This document shows, piece by piece, positions 20,891 to 35,050 of a stretch of DNA of 64,000 bases. Under the pieces are notes generated by a model that worked only from the letters and a program-made list of their open reading frames with translations, was not told the DNA's origin and searched no databases. The number at the start of each line of letters is the position of its first letter. The first letter of the stretch is position 1. The position numbers and the translations under genes are program-made. The stretch spans positions 1,374,501 through 1,438,500 of the forward strand of contig JALJCS010000053.1 of assembly GCA_023055355.1 (NCBI GenBank), in the 5' to 3' direction. The DNA comes from Agelaius tricolor. Its lineage: Eukaryota > Chordata > Aves > Passeriformes > Icteridae.

Positions 20891-22660
20891 TCCCTCAAGA
20901 GCCTCCCATTGTCCAGGCAAAAGCTCCCTCAGCACCTCCTCACGGGCCTTGTGCTACACGCCCTTGCCCAGCTCCCCTGTCCTTCTGTGCACGCGCTGCA
21001 GCCCCTCAAGGAATTTCTGCTGCCCAGGGGCCCACAAGTGCACCCAGCACTGCAGCGGTGGCCGCAGCGCTGCCCAGCACAGGGCCATGCTCGCTGCCCT
21101 GCTCCTGCTGCCCCACTGCTGCTGACACAGGCCACCAGGCCCTTGGCCTTCTTGGCCACCTGGCCACAGGCTGCCTCATCTTCAGCAGCTCAAGGCCGCC
21201 AGCCCTGCGTCCCTTGGGCCCACGCAGCTCCCCCCCCACAAAAGTGCCCATGTCACTTCAGATACAGCAGGCGCCATTGCAAGATGGCCTTCCTCTTCCC
21301 AGCAACACAAGACAGCGCTCAAGGACTTGCAGCTTCACCCCCACTGCAGGCTCCAAGGCATTTGCCAAAGCTGCAGACTGCAGCAAAAGATGCATCGACA
21401 GAAACTGGCCGCTTCTGCTTTTGGCTTCACAAGAAGGCTTGGCAACTCTGCACTTTCTTTCTTTGCCTAGGAGGTACAAGAGTGGCCCCCCCACAGCTGC
21501 ATGGACCACACAATCCTCCCCTTGCAGCTTATCAAAAGCCAAAAGACAGCTGGCCCAAAAGAGACTGTACAAGTGAAGAACTACTCAAGGAAAGTGCAGA
21601 CCGCTTTGCCAAGCCAAGCACACCTTTCCAAACAGGGAAAACAAACAAACCAAGGCCTGCCACCTCCAGCACTACCTCCTTTGCCCCTGGCCATAGCACT
21701 GCAGAAGCCAAGAGATAGAGCTGCCCTGAGTCAAGCAGCCAGATGCTCTCCCAGAAGCACCAACCCTGGGCTGCCTCAAGGTGACAGGTCAGAGGCCAAG
21801 TGCGTTGGTCGCTGCCTGGAGGAAATGCCGAGCTCCTGGCAGGACTCCGGCACCCAGCATCCTCAGCCAGCAACAGCAAAGTGCTGGCTGCTGCAAAACT
21901 TGCAGCTCTGCCTTGCACTAAAGACAGCACCCCACACAACTGGCACTTACAGCTTCAGAATATCCAGCCTCTGGTGTGAGCACTGATGGAGGCTGGCGGT
22001 CATGCAGCTCAGCCTGCTCCTCTTTGGCTTCTTGTCCAGGAGCAGCGGGAGCCAGGGCAGAGACGGCTTTTGCTTCTGTCATCTGTCAGAAGAGAGGAGC
22101 ATGAGGGACAGGCCATTTCCTATCATGCAGAATCTCATCTCTTTTCACATCTACCACCACCTACTAAGGAAAAATCGTCCATATTTCATGGTGACAGAGG
22201 GCTTCTAATTCACAGCTACCAAATTCAAATGGGCCAATTCAGCAGCACTCTAGATGGATACAAAGTTGATTTTCCTCCCTGGCTGCTATCAGCAAGAAGG
22301 TTGTCTTGGCAGAAGGGAGCTTTAAGTGCTTGAAAGCACTGAAATGCAAAAGTAGGAAAGCGACAGCAACGCCTTGGCTCCTGCTGCTGCAGACGTAGAA
22401 AACTGAAACTGGATCACAATCCCAGCCAGGGCTGAAAAAGGGGCAGGAAACGTTGTCCAGAAGCATCTTTGCTTGCTGCAAAAAGGAAAATGAACAGGCC
22501 TTCTCTTCTTAACAAAACTACCAGCCAACAAAGCACAAGATGGAAAGGTCACCCCCTCCAGTGTCTAAAGGCCTAGGATGCAGTGAGGGGATGTTTGGCG
22601 GTGAAACAGCCCTCGTGCTGAGCACTGTCATGCAGGGATGGATGGACGTCTGCCTGAAGG
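20891..22660. repeat. Array unit 9
   Basis: G-type with GGCAACTCTG near 21442 and GGTACAAG. A private GGCCATGCTC is present near 21083. Unit 19 is its closest relative. Minus-strand exon 21951-22082. Confidence 0.95.
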
Positions 22661-24430
22661 TCCCTCAAGTGCCTCCCATTGTCCAGGCAAAAGCTCCCTC
22701 AGCACCTCCTCACGGGCCTTGTGCTACACGCCCTTGCCCAGCTCCCCTGTCCTTCTGTGCACGCGCTGCAGCCCCTCAAGGACTTTCTGCTGCCCAGGGG
22801 CCCACAAGTGCACCCAGCACTGCAGCGGTGGCCGCAGCGCTGCCCAGCACAGGGCCACGCTCGCTGCCCTGCTCCTGCTGCCCCACTGCTGCTGACACAG
22901 GCCACCAGGCCCTTGGCCTTCTTGGCCACCTGGCCACAGGCTGCCTCATCTTCAGCAGCTCAAGGCCGCCAGCCCTGCGTCCTTTTGGCGCACGCAGCTC
23001 CCCCGCCACAAAACTGCCCATGTCACTTCAGATACAGCAGGCACCATTGCAAGATGGCCTTCCTCTTCCCAGCAACACAAGACAGTGCTCAAGGACTTGC
23101 AGCTTCACCCCCACTGCAGGCTCCAAGGCATTTGCCAAAGCTGCAGACTGCAGCAAAAGATGCATCGACAGAAACTGGCCGCTTCTGCTTTTGGCTTCAC
23201 AAGAAGGCTTGGCAACTCCGCACTTTCTTTCTTTGCCTAGGAGGGACAAGAGTGGCCCCCCCACAGCTGCATGGACCACACAATCCTCCCCTTGCAGCTT
23301 ATCAAAAGCCAAAAGACAGCTGGCCCAAAAGAGACTGTACAAGTGAAGAACTACTCAAAGAAAGTGCAGATTGCTTTCCCAAGCCAAGCACTCCTTTCCA
23401 AACAGGGAAAACAAGCAAACCAAGGCCTGCCGCCTCCAGCACTACCTCCTTTGCCCCTGGCCATAGCACTGCAGAAGCCAAGAGATAGAGCTGCCCTGAG
23501 TCAAGCAGCCAGATGCTCTCCCAGAAGCACCAACCCTGGGCTGCCTCAAGGTGACAGGTCAGAGGCCAAGTGCGTTGGTCGCTGCCTGGAGGAAATGCCG
23601 AGCTCCTGGCAGGACTCCGGCACCCAGCATCCTCAGCCAGCAACAGCAAAGTGCTGGCTGCTGCAAAACTTGCAGCTCTGCCTTGCACTAAAGACAGCAC
23701 CCCACACAACTGGCACTTACAGCTTCAGAATATCCAGCCTCTGGTGTGAGCACTGATGGAGGCTGGCGGTCATGCAGCTCAGCCTGCTCCTCTTTGGCTT
23801 CTTGTCCAGGAGCAGCGGGAGCCAGGGCAGAGACGGCTTTTGCTTCTGTCATCTGTCAGAAGAGAGGAGCATGAGGGACAGGCCATTTCCTATCATGCAG
23901 AATCTCATCTCTTTTCACATCTACCACCACCTACTAAGGAAAAATCGTCCATATTTCATGGTGACAGAGGGCTTCTAATTCACAGCTACCAAATTCAAAT
24001 GGGCCAATTCAGCAGCACTCTAGATGGATACAAAATTGATTTTCCTCCCTGGCTGCTATCAGCAAGAAGGTTGTCTTGGCAGAAGGGAGCTTTAAGTGCT
24101 TGAAAGCACTGAAATGCAAAAGTAGGAAAGCGACAGCAACGCCTTGGCACCTGCTGCTGCAGACGTAGAAAACTGAAACTGGATCACAATCCCAGCCAGG
24201 GCTGAAAAAGGGGCAGAAAACGTTGTCCAGAAGCATCTTTGCTTGCTGCAAAAATGAAAATGAACAGGCCTTCTCTTCTTAAAAAAACTACCAGCCAACA
24301 AAGCACAAGATGGAAAGGTCACCCCCTCCAGTGTCTAAAGGCCTAGGATGCAGTGAGGGGATGTTTGGCGGTGAAACAGCCCTCGTGCTGAGCACTGTCA
24401 TGCAGGGATGGATGGACGTCTGCCTGAAGG
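22661..24430. repeat. Array unit 10
   Basis: F-type block preceded by GGACTTTCTG, a mix also seen in units 20, 30 and 32. It has GACAGTGCTC near 23082, and the end has CAAAATTGAT and TTAAAAAAAC (24280). Minus-strand exon 23721-23852. Confidence 0.95.
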
Positions 24431-26200
24431 TCCCTCAAGTGCCTCCCATTGTCCAGGCAAAAGCTCCCTCAGCACCTCCTCACGGGCCTTGTGCTACACG
24501 CCCTTGCCCAGCTCCCCTGTCCTTCTGTGCACGCGCTGCAGCCCCTCAAGGACTTTCTGCTGCCCAGGGGCCCACAAGTGCACCCAGCACTGCAGCGGTG
24601 GCCGCAGCGCTGCCCAGCACAGGGCCACGCTCGCTGCCCTGCTCCTGCTGCCCCACTGCTGCTGACACAGGCCACCATGCCCTTGGCCTTCTTGGCCACC
24701 TGGCCACAGGCTGCCTCATCTTCAGCAGCTCAAGGCCGCCAGCCCTGCGTCCCTTGGGCCCACGCAGCTCCCCCCCCACAAAAGTGCCCATGTCACTTCA
24801 GATACAGCAGGCGCCATTGCAAGATGGCCTTCCTCTTCCCAGCAACACAAGACAGCGCTCAAGGACTTGCAGCTTCACCCCCACTGCAGGCTCCAAGGCA
24901 TTTGCCAAAGCTGCAGACTGCAGCAAAAGATGCATCGACAGAAACTGGCCGCTTCTGCTTTTGGCTTCACAAGAAGGCTAGGCAACTCCACACTTTCTTT
25001 CTTTGCCTAGGAGGTACAAGAGTGGCCCCCCCACAGCTGCATGGACCACACAATCCTCCCCTTGCAGCTTATCAAAAGCCAAAAGACAGCTGGCCCAAAA
25101 GAGACTGTACAAGTGAAGAACTACTCAAGGAAAGTGCAGACCGCTTTGCCAAGCCAAGCACACCTTTCCAAACAGGGAAAACAAACAAACCAAGGCCTGC
25201 CGCCTCCAGCACTACCTGCTTTGCCCTTGGCCATAGCACTGCAGAAGCCAAGAGATAGAGCTGCCCTGAGTCAAGCAGCCAGATGCTCTCCCAGAAGCAC
25301 CAGCCCTGGGCTGCCTCAAGGTGACAGGTCAGAGGCCAAGTGCATTGGTCGCTGCCTGGAGGAAATGCCGAGCTCCTGGCAGGACTCCGGCACCCAGCAT
25401 CCTCAGCCAGCAACAGCAAAGTGCTGGCTGCTGCAAAACTTGCAGCTCTGCCTTGCACTAAAGACAGCACCCCACACAACTGGCACTTACAGCTTCAGAA
25501 TATCCAGCCTCTGGTGTGAGCACTGATGGAGGCTGGCGGTCATGCAGCTCAGCCTGCTCCTCTTTGGCTTCTTGTCCAGGAGCAGCGGGAGCCAGGGCAG
25601 AGACGGCTTTTGCTTCTGTCATCTGTCAGAAGAGAGGAGCATGAGGGACAGGCCATTTCCTATCATGTAGAATCTCATCTCTTTTCACATCTACCACCAC
25701 CTACTAAGGAAAAATCGTCCATATTTCATGGTGACAGAGGGCTTCTAATTCACAGCTACCAAATTCAAATGGGCCAATTCAGCAGCACTCTAGATGGATA
25801 CGAAGTTGATTTTCCTCCCTGGCTGCTATCAGCAAGAAGGTTGTCTTGGCAGAAGGGAGCTTTAAGTGCTTGAAAGCACTGAAATGCAAAAGTAGGAAAG
25901 CGACAGCAACGCCTTGGCTCCTGCTGCTGCAGACGTAGAAAACTGAAACTGGATCACAATCCCAGCCAGGGCTGAAAAAGGGGCAGGAAACGTTGTCCAG
26001 AAGCATCTTTGCTTGCTGCAAAAAGGAAAATGAACAGGCCTTCTCTTCTTAACAAAACTACCAGCCAACAAAGCAAAAGATGGAAAGGTCACCCCCTCCA
26101 GTGTCTAAAGGCCTAGGATGCAGTGAGGGGATGTTTGGCGGTGAAACAGCCCTCGTGCTGAGCACTGTCACGCAGGGATGGATGGACGTCTGCCTGAAGG
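24431..26200. repeat. Array unit 11
   Basis: G-type with GGCTAGGCAACTCCA combined with GGTACAAG, an unusual pairing. GCATTGG occurs near 25343, and AGCAAAAG near the end. Minus-strand exon 25491-25622. Confidence 0.95.
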
Positions 26201-27970
26201 TCCCTCAAGAGCCTCCCATTGTCCAGGCAAAAGCTCCCTCAGCACCTCCTCACGGGCCTTGTGCTACACGCCCTTGCCCAGCTCCCCTGTCCTTCTGTGC
26301 ACGCGCTGCAGCCCCTCAAGGAATTTCTGCTGCCCAGGGGCCCACAAGTGCACCCAGCACTGCAGCGGTGGCCGCAGCGCTGCCCAGCACAGGGCCACGC
26401 TCGCTGCCCTGCTCCTGCTGCCCCACTGCTGCTGACACAGGCCACCAGGCCCTTGGCCTTCTTGGCCACCTGGCCACAGGCTGCCTCATCTTCAGCAGCT
26501 CAAGGCCGCCAGCCCTGCGTCCCTTGGGCCCACGCAGCTCCCCCCCCACAAAAGTGCCCATGTCACTTCAGATACAGCAGGCACCATTGCAAGATGGCCT
26601 TCCTCTTCCCAGCAACACAAGACAGCGCTCAAGGACTTGCAGCTTCACCCCCACTGCAGGCTCCAAGGCATTTGCCAAAGCTGCAGACTGCAGCAAAAGA
26701 TGCATCGACAGAAACTGGCCGCTTCTGCTTTTGGCTTCACAAGAAGGCTTGGCAACTCTGCACTTTCTTTCTTTGCCTAGGAGGTACAAGAGTGGCCCCC
26801 CCACAGCTGCATGGACCACACAATCCTCCCCTTGCAGCTTATCAAAAGCCAAAAGACAGCTGGCCCAAAAGAGACTGTACAAGTGAAGAACTACTCAAGG
26901 AAAGTGCAGACCGCTTTGCCAAGCCAAGCACACCTTTCCAAACAGGGAAAACAAACAAACCAAGGCCTGCCACCTCCAGCACTACCTCCTTTGCCCCTGG
27001 CCATAGCACTGCAGAAGCCAAGAGATAGAGCTGCCCTGAGTCAAGCAGCCAGATGCTCTCCCAGAAGCACCAACCCTGGGCTGCCTCAAGGTGACAGGTC
27101 AGAGGCCAAGTGCGTTGGTCGCTGCCTGGAGGAAATGCCGAGCTCCTGGCAGGACTCCGGCACCCAGCATCCTCAGCCAGCAACAGCAAAGTGCTGGCTG
27201 CTGCAAAACTTGCAGCTCTGCCTTGCACTAAAGACAGCACCCCACACAACTGGCACTTACAGCTTCAGAATATCCAGCCTCTGGTGTGAGCACTGATGGA
27301 GGCTGGCGGTCATGCAGCTCAGCCTGCTCCTCTTTGGCTTCTTGTCCAGGAGCAGCGGGAGCCAGGGCAGAGACGGCTTTTGCTTCTGTCATCTGTCAGA
27401 AGAGAGGAGCATGAGGGACAGGCCATTTCCTATCATGCAGAATCTCATCTCTTTTCACATCTACCACCACCTACTAAGGAAAAATCGTCCATATTTCATG
27501 GTGACAGAGGGCTTCTAATTCACAGCTACCAAATTCAAATGGGCCAATTCAGCAGCACTCTAGATGGATACAAAGTTGATTTTCCTCCCTGGCTGCTATC
27601 AGCAAGAAGGTTGTCTTGGCAGAAGGGAGCTTTAAGTGCTTGAAAGCACTGAAATGCAAAAGTAGGAAAGCGACAGCAACGCCTTGGCACCTGCTGCTGC
27701 AGACGTAGAAAACTGAAACTGGATCACAATCCCAGCCAGGGCTGAAAAAGGGGCAGAAAACGTTGTCCAGAAGCATCTTTGCTTGCTGCAAAAAGGAAAA
27801 TGAACAGGCCTTCTCTTCTTAACAAAACTACCAGCCAACAAAGCACAAGATGGAAAGGTCACCCCCTCCAGTGTCTAAAGGCCTAGGATGCAGTGAGGGG
27901 ATGTTTGGCGGTGAAACAGCCCTCGTGCTGAGCACTGTCATGCAGGGATGGATGGACGTCTGCCTGAAGG
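26201..27970. repeat. Array unit 12
   Basis: G-type with GCACCATTGC and GGCAACTCTG. I see no difference from unit 17 by eye (8850-base shift). Minus-strand exon 27261-27392. Confidence 0.95.
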
Positions 27971-29740
27971 TCCCTCAAGTGCCTCCCATTGTCCAGGCAA
28001 AAGCTCCCTCAGCACCTCCTCACGGGCCTTGTGCTACACGCCCTTGCCCAGCTCCCCTGTCCTTCTGTGCACGCGCTGCAGCCCCTCAAGGACTTTCTGC
28101 TGCCCAGGGGCCCACAAGTGCACCCAGCACTGCAGCGGTGGCCGCAGCGCTGCCCAGCACAGGGCCACGCTCGCTGCCCTGCTCCTGCTGCCCCACTGCT
28201 GCTGACACAGGCCACCATGCCCTTGGCCTTCTTGGCCACCTGGCCACAGGCTGCCTCATCTTCAGCAGCTCAAGGCCGCCAGCCCTGCGTCCCTTGGGCC
28301 CACGCAGCTCCCCCCCCACAAAAGTGCCCATGTCACTTCAGATACAGCAGGCACCATTGCAAGATGGCCTTCCTCTTCCCAGCAAAACAAGACAGCGCTC
28401 AAGGACTTGCAGCTTCACCCCCACTGCAGGCTCCAAGGCATTTGCCAAAGCTGCAGACTGCAGCAAAAGATGCATCGACAGAAACTGGCCGCTTCTGCTT
28501 TTGGCTTCACAAGAAGGCTTGGCAACTCCGCACTTTCTTTCTTTGCCTAGGAGGGACAAGAGTGGCCCCCCCACAGCTGCATGGACCACACAATCCTCCC
28601 CTTGCAGCTTATGAAAAGCCAAAAGACAGCTGGCCCAAAGGAGACTGTACAAGTGAAGAACTACTCAAGGAAAGTGCAGACCGCTTTGCCAAGCCAAGCA
28701 CACCTTTCCAAACAGGGAAAACAAACAAACCAAGGCCTGCCACCTCCAGCACTACCTCCTTTGCCCCTGGCCATAGCACTGCAGAAGCCAAGAGATAGAG
28801 CTGCCCTGAGTCAAGCAGCCAGATGCTCTCCCAGAAGCACCAACCCTGGGCTGCCTCAAGGTGACAGGTCAGAGGCCAAGTGCGTTGGTCGCTGCCTGGA
28901 GGAAATGCCGAGCTCCTGGCAGGACTCCGGCACCCAGCATCCTCAGCCAGCAACAGCAAAGTGCTGGCTGCTGCAAAACTTGCAGCTCTGCCTTGCACTA
29001 AAGACAGCACCCCACACAACTGGCACTTACAGCTTCAGAATATCCAGCCTCTGGTGTGAGCACTGATGGAGGCTGGCGGTCATGCAGCTCAGCCTGCTCC
29101 TCTTTGGCTTCTTGTCCAGGAGCAGCGGGAGCCAGGGGAGAGACGGCTTTTGCTTCTGTCATCTGTCAGAAGAGAGGAGCATGAGGGACAGGCCATTTCC
29201 TATCATGTAGAATCTCATTTCTTTTCACATCTACCACCACCTACTAAGGAAAAATCGTCCATATTTCATGGTGACAGAGGGCTTCGAATTCACAGCTACC
29301 AAATTCAAATGGGCCAATTCAGCAGCACTCTAGATGGATACAAAGTTGATTTTCCTCCCTGGCTGCTATCAGCAAGAAGGTTGTCTTGGCAGAAGGGAGC
29401 TTTAAGTGCTTGAAAGCACTGAAATGCAAAAGTAGGAAAGCGACAGCAACGCCTTGGCTCCTGCTGCTGCAGACGTAGAAAACTGAAACTGGATCACAAT
29501 CCCAGCCAGGGCTGAAAAAGGGGCAGAAAACGTTGTCCAGAAGCATCTTTGCTTGCTGCAAAAAGGAAAATGAACAGGCCTTCTCTTCTTAACAAAACTA
29601 CCAGCCAACAAAGCACAAGATGGAAAGGTCACCCCCTCCAGTGTCTAAAGGCCTAGGATGCAGTGAGGGGATGTTTGGCGGTGAAACAGCCCTTGTGCTG
29701 AGCACTGTCACGCAGGGATGGATGGACGTCTGCCTGAAGG
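27971..29740. repeat. Array unit 13
   Basis: It has AGCAAAACAAG near 28381, TTATGAAAAGCC near 28610 and CAAAGGAG near 28636, a trio shared with units 18 and 26. GGCTTCGAATT occurs at 29281. It matches unit 18 up to about 29134. Minus-strand exon 29031-29162 has Pro at codon 9. Confidence 0.95.
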
Positions 29741-31510
29741 TCCCTCAAGAGCCTCCCATTGTCCAGGCAAAAGCTCCCTCAGCACCTCCTCACGGGCCTT
29801 GTGCTACACCCCCTTGCCCAGCTCCCCTGTCCTTCTGTGCACGCGCTGCAGCCCCTCAAGGAATTTCTGCTGCCCAGGGGCCCACAAGTGCACCCAGCAC
29901 TGCAGCGGTGGCCGCAGCGCTGCCCAGCACAGGGCCACGCTCGCTGCCCTGCTCCTGCTGCCCCACTGCTGCTGACACAGGCCACCATGCCCTTGGCCTT
30001 CTTGGCCACCTGGCCACAGGCTGCCTCATCTTCAGCAGCTCAAGGCCGCCAGCCCTGCGTCCCTTGGGCCCACGCAGCTCCCCCCCCACAAAAGTGCCCA
30101 TGTCACTTCAGATACAGCAGGCGCCATTGCAAGATGGCCTTCCTCTTCCCAGCAACACAAGACAGCGCTCAAGGACTTGCAGCTTCACCCCCACTGCAGG
30201 CTCCAAGGCATTTGCCAAAGCTGCAGACTGCAGCAAAAGATGCATCGACAGAAACTGGCCGCTTCTGCTTTTGGCTTCACAAGAAGGCTAGGCAACTCCA
30301 CACTTTCTTTCTTTGCCTAGGAGGGACAAGAGTGGCCCCCCCACAGCTGCATGGACCACACAATCCTCCCCTTGCAGCTTATCAAAAGCCAAAAGACAGC
30401 TGGCCCAAAAGAGACTGTACAAGTGAAGAACTACTCAAGGAAAGTGCAGACCGCTTTGCCAAGCCAAGCACACCTTTCCAAACAGGGAAAACAAACAAAC
30501 CAAGGCCTGCCGCCTCCAGCACTACCTGCTTTGCCCTTGGCCATAGCACTGCAGAAGCCAAGAGATAGAGCTGCCCTGAGTCAAGCAGCCAGATGCTCTC
30601 CCAGAAGCACCAGCCCTGGGCTGCCTCAAGGTGACAGGTCAGAGGCCAAGTGCATTGGTCGCTGCCTGGAGGAAATGCCGAGCTCCTGGCAGGACTCCGG
30701 CACCCAGCATCCTCAGCCAGCAACAGCAAAGTGCTGGCTGCTGCAAAACTTGCAGCTCTGCCTTGCACTAAAGACAGCACCCCACACAACTGGCACTTAC
30801 AGCTTCAGAATATCCAGCCTCTGGTGTGAGCACTGATGGAGGCTGGCGGTCATGCAGCTCAGCCTGCTCCTCTTTGGCTTCTTGTCCAGGAGCAGCGGGA
30901 GCCAGGGCAGAGACGGCTTTTGCTTCTGTCATCTGTCAGAAGAGAGGAGCATGAGGGACAGGCCATTTCCTATCATGTAGAATCTCATCTCTTTTCACAT
31001 CTACCACCACCTACTAAGGAAAAATCGTCCATATTTCATGGTGACAGAGGGCTTCTAATTCACAGCTACCAAATTCAAATGGGCCAATTCAGCAGCACTC
31101 TAGATGGATACGAAGTTGATTTTCCTCCCTGGCTGCTATCAGCAAGAAGGTTGTCTTGGCAGAAGGGAGCTTTAAGTGCTTGAAAGCACTGAAATGCAAA
31201 AGTAGGAAAGCGACAGCAACGCCTTGGCTCCTGCTGCTGCAGACGTAGAAAACTGAAACTGGATCACAATCCCAGCCAGGGCTGAAAAAGGGGCAGGAAA
31301 CGTTGTCCAGAAGCATCTTTGCTTGCTGCAAAAAGGAAAATGAACAGGCCTTCTCTTCTTAACAAAACTACCAGCCAACAAAGCAAAAGATGGAAAGGTC
31401 ACCCCCTCCAGTGTCTAAAGGCCTAGGATGCAGTGAGGGGATGTTTGGCGGTGAAACAGCCCTCGTGCTGAGCACTGTCACGCAGGGATGGATGGACGTC
31501 TGCCTGAAGG
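29741..31510. repeat. Array unit 14
   Basis: CACCCCCTTGCC near 29808 is shared only with unit 26. The remainder is close to unit 11, with GGCTAGG and GCATTGG. Minus-strand exon 30801-30932. Confidence 0.95.
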
Positions 31511-33280
31511 TCCCTCAAGAGCCTCCCATTGTCCAGGCAAAAGCTCCCTCAGCACCTCCTCACGGGCCTTGTGCTACACGCCCTTGCCCAGCTCCCCTGT
31601 CCTTCTGTGCACGCGCTGCAGCCCCTCAAGGAATTTCTGCTGCCCAGGGGCCCACAAGTGCACCCAGCACTGCAGCGGTGGCCGCAGCGCTGCCCAGCAC
31701 AGGGCCACGCTCGCTGCCCTGCTCCTGCTGCCCCACTGCTGCTGACACAGGCCACCAGGCCCTTGGCCTTCTTGGCCACCTGGCCACAGGCTGCCTCATC
31801 TTCAGCAGCTCAAGGCCGCCAGCCCTGCGTCCCTTGGGCCCACGCAGCTCCCCCCCCACAAAAGTGCCCATGTCACTTCAGATACAGCAGGCGCCATTGC
31901 AAGATGGCCTTCCTCTTCCCAGCAACACAAGACAGCGCTCAAGGACTTGCAGCTTCACCCCCACTGCAGGCTCCAAGGCATTTGCCAAAGCTGCAGACTG
32001 CAGCAAAAGATGCATCGACAGAAACTGGCCGCTTCTGCTTTTGGCTTCACAAGAAGGCTTGGCAACTCCGCACTTTCTTTCTTTGCCTAGGAGGTACAAG
32101 AGTGGCCCCCCCACAGCTGCATGGACCACACAATCCTCCCCTTGCAGCTTATCAAAAGCCAAAAGACAGCTGGCCCAAAAGAGACTGTACAAGTGAAGAA
32201 CTACTCAAAGAAAGTGCAGATTGCTTTCCCAAGCCAAGCACTCCTTTCCAAACAGGGAAAACAAACAAACCAAGGCCTGCCACCTCCAGCACTACCTCCT
32301 TTGCCCCTGGCCATAGCACTGCAGAAGCCAAGAGATAGAGCTGCCCTGAGTCAAGCAGCCAGATGCTCTCCCAGAAGCACCAACCCTGGGCTGCCTCAAG
32401 GTGACAGGTCAGAGGCCAAGTGCGTTGGTCGCTGCCTGGAGGAAATGCCGAGCTCCTGGCAGGACTCCGGCACCCAGCATCCTCAGCCAGCAACAGCAAA
32501 GTGCTGGCTGCTGCAAAACTTGCAGCTCTGCCTTGCACTAAAGACAGCACCCCACACAACTGGCACTTACAGCTTCAGAATATCCAGCCTCTGGTGTGAG
32601 CACTGATGGAGGCTGGCGGTCATGCAGCTCAGCCTGCTCCTCTTTGGCTTCTTGTCCAGGAGCAGCGGGAGCCAGGGGAGAGACGGCTTTTGCTTCTGTC
32701 ATCTGTCAGAAGAGAGGAGCATGAGGGACAGGCCATTTCCTATCATGCAGAATCTCATCTCTTTTCACATCTACCACCACCTACTAAGGAAAAATCGTCC
32801 ATATTTCATGGTGACAGAGGGCTTCTAATTCACAGCTACCAAATTCAAATGGGCCAATTCAGCAGCACTCTAGATGGATACAAAATTGATTTTCCTCCCT
32901 GGCTGCTATCAGCAAGAAGGTTGTCTTGGCAGAAGGGAGCTTTAAGTGCTTGAAAGCACTGAAATGCAAAAGTAGGAAAGCGACAGCAACGCCTTGGCAC
33001 CTGCTGCTGCAGACGTAGAAAACTGAAACTGGATCACAATCCCAGCCAGGGCTGAAAAAGGGGCAGAAAACGTTGTCCAGAAGCATCTTTGCTTGCTGCA
33101 AAAATGAAAATGAACAGGCCTTCTCTTCTTAAAAAAACTACCAGCCAACAAAGCACAAGATGGAAAGGTCACCCCCTCCAGTGTCTAAAGGCCTAGGATG
33201 CAGTGAGGGGATGTTTGGCGGTGAAACAGCCCTCGTGCTGAGCACTGTCAAGCAGGGATGGATGGACGTCTGCCTGAAGG
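31511..33280. repeat. Array unit 15
   Basis: A G-type block is joined to the TTGCTTTCCC block normally linked to F-type, a clear recombinant. It has TTAAAAAAAC near the end and a private GTCAAGCAGGG near 33248. Minus-strand exon 32571-32702 has Pro at codon 9. Confidence 0.95.
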
Positions 33281-35050
33281 TCCCTCAAGTGCCTCCCATT
33301 GTCCAGGCAAAAGCTCCCTCAGCACCTCCTCACGGGCCTTGTGCTACACGCCCTTGCCCAGCTCCCCTGTCCTTCTGTGCACGCGCTGCAGCCCCTCAAG
33401 GACTTTCTGCTGCCCAGGGGCCCACAAGTGCACCCAGCACTGCAGCGGTGGCCGCAGCGCTGCCCAGCACAGGGCCACGCTCGCTGCCCTGCTCCTGCTG
33501 CCCCACTGCTGCTGACACAGGCCACCATGCCCTTGGCCTTCTTGGCCACCTGGCCACAGGCTGCCTCATCTTCAGCAGCTCAAGGCCGCCAGCCCTGCGT
33601 CCCTTGGGCCCACGCAGCTCCCCCCCCACAAAAGTGCCCATGTCACTTCAGATACAGCAGGCGCCATTGCAAGATGGCCTTCCTCTTCCCAGCAACACAA
33701 GACAGTGCTCAAGGACTTGCAGCTTCACCCCCACTGCAGGCTCCAAGGCATTTGCCAAAGCTGCAGACTGCAGCAAAAGATGCATCGACAGAAACTGGCC
33801 GCTTCTGCTTTTGGCTTCACAAGAAGGCTAGGCAACTCCACACTTTCTTTCTTTGCCTAGGAGGGACAAGAGTGGCCCCCCCACAGCTGCATGGACCACA
33901 CAATCCTCCCCTTGCAGCTTATCAAAAGCCAAAAGACAGCTGGCCCAAAAGAGACTGTACAAGTGAAGAACTACTCAAGGAAAGTGCAGACCGCTTTGCC
34001 AAGCCAAGCACACCTTTCCAAACAGGGAAAACAAACAAACCAAGGCCTGCCGCCTCCAGCACTACCTCCTTTGCCCCTGGCCATAGCACTGCAGAAGCCA
34101 AGAGATAGAGCTGCCCTGAGTCAAGCAGCCAGATGCTCTCCCAGAAGCACCAACCCTGGGCTGCCTCAAGGTGACAGGTCAGAGGCCAAGTGCGTTGGTC
34201 GCTGCCTGGAGGAAATGCCGAGCTCCTGGCAGGACTCCGGCACCCAGCATCCTCAGCCAGCAACAGCAAAGTGCTGGCTGCTGCAAAACTTGCAGCTCTG
34301 CCTTGCACTAAAGACAGCACCCCACACAACTGGCACTTACAGCTTCAGAATATCCAGCCTCTGGTGTGAGCACTGATGGAGGCTGGCGGTCATGCAGCTC
34401 AGCCTGCTCCTCTTTGGCTTCTTGTCCAGGAGCAGCGGGAGCCAGGGCAGAGACGGCTTTTGCTTCTGTCATCTGTCAGAAGAGAGGAGCATGAGGGACA
34501 GGCCATTTCCTATCATGTAGAATCTCATCTCTTTTCACATCTACCACCACCTACTAAGGAAAAATCGTCCATATTTCATGGTGACAGAGGGCTTCTAATT
34601 CACAGCTACCAAATTCAAATGGGCCAATTCAGCAGCACTCTAGATGGATACGAAGTTGATTTTCCTCCCTGGCTGCTATCAGCAAGAAGGTTGTCTTGGC
34701 AGAAGGGAGCTTTAAGTGCTTGAAAGCACTGAAATGCAAAAGTAGGAAAGCGACAGCAACGCCTTGGCTCCTGCTGCTGCAGACGTAGAAAACTGAAACT
34801 GGATCACAATCCCAGCCAGGGCTGAAAAAGGGGCAGAAAACGTTGTCCAGAAGCATCTTTGCTTGCTGCAAAAATGAAAATGAACAGGCCTTCTCTTCTT
34901 AAAAAAACTACCAGCCAACAAAGCACAAGATGGAAAGGTCACCCCCTCCAGTGTCTAAAGGCCTAGGATGCAGTGAGGGGATGTTTGGCGGTGAAACAGC
35001 CCTCGTGCTGAGCACTGTCACGCAGGGATGGATGGACGTCTGCCTGAAGG
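33281..35050. repeat. Array unit 16
   Basis: G-type with GACAGTGCTC and GGCTAGG in the first half. The second half has the GCGTTGG form and ends AAAAATGAAAA and TTAAAAAAAC with ACGAAGTTG, a mix found in no other unit. Minus-strand exon 34341-34472. Confidence 0.95.
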
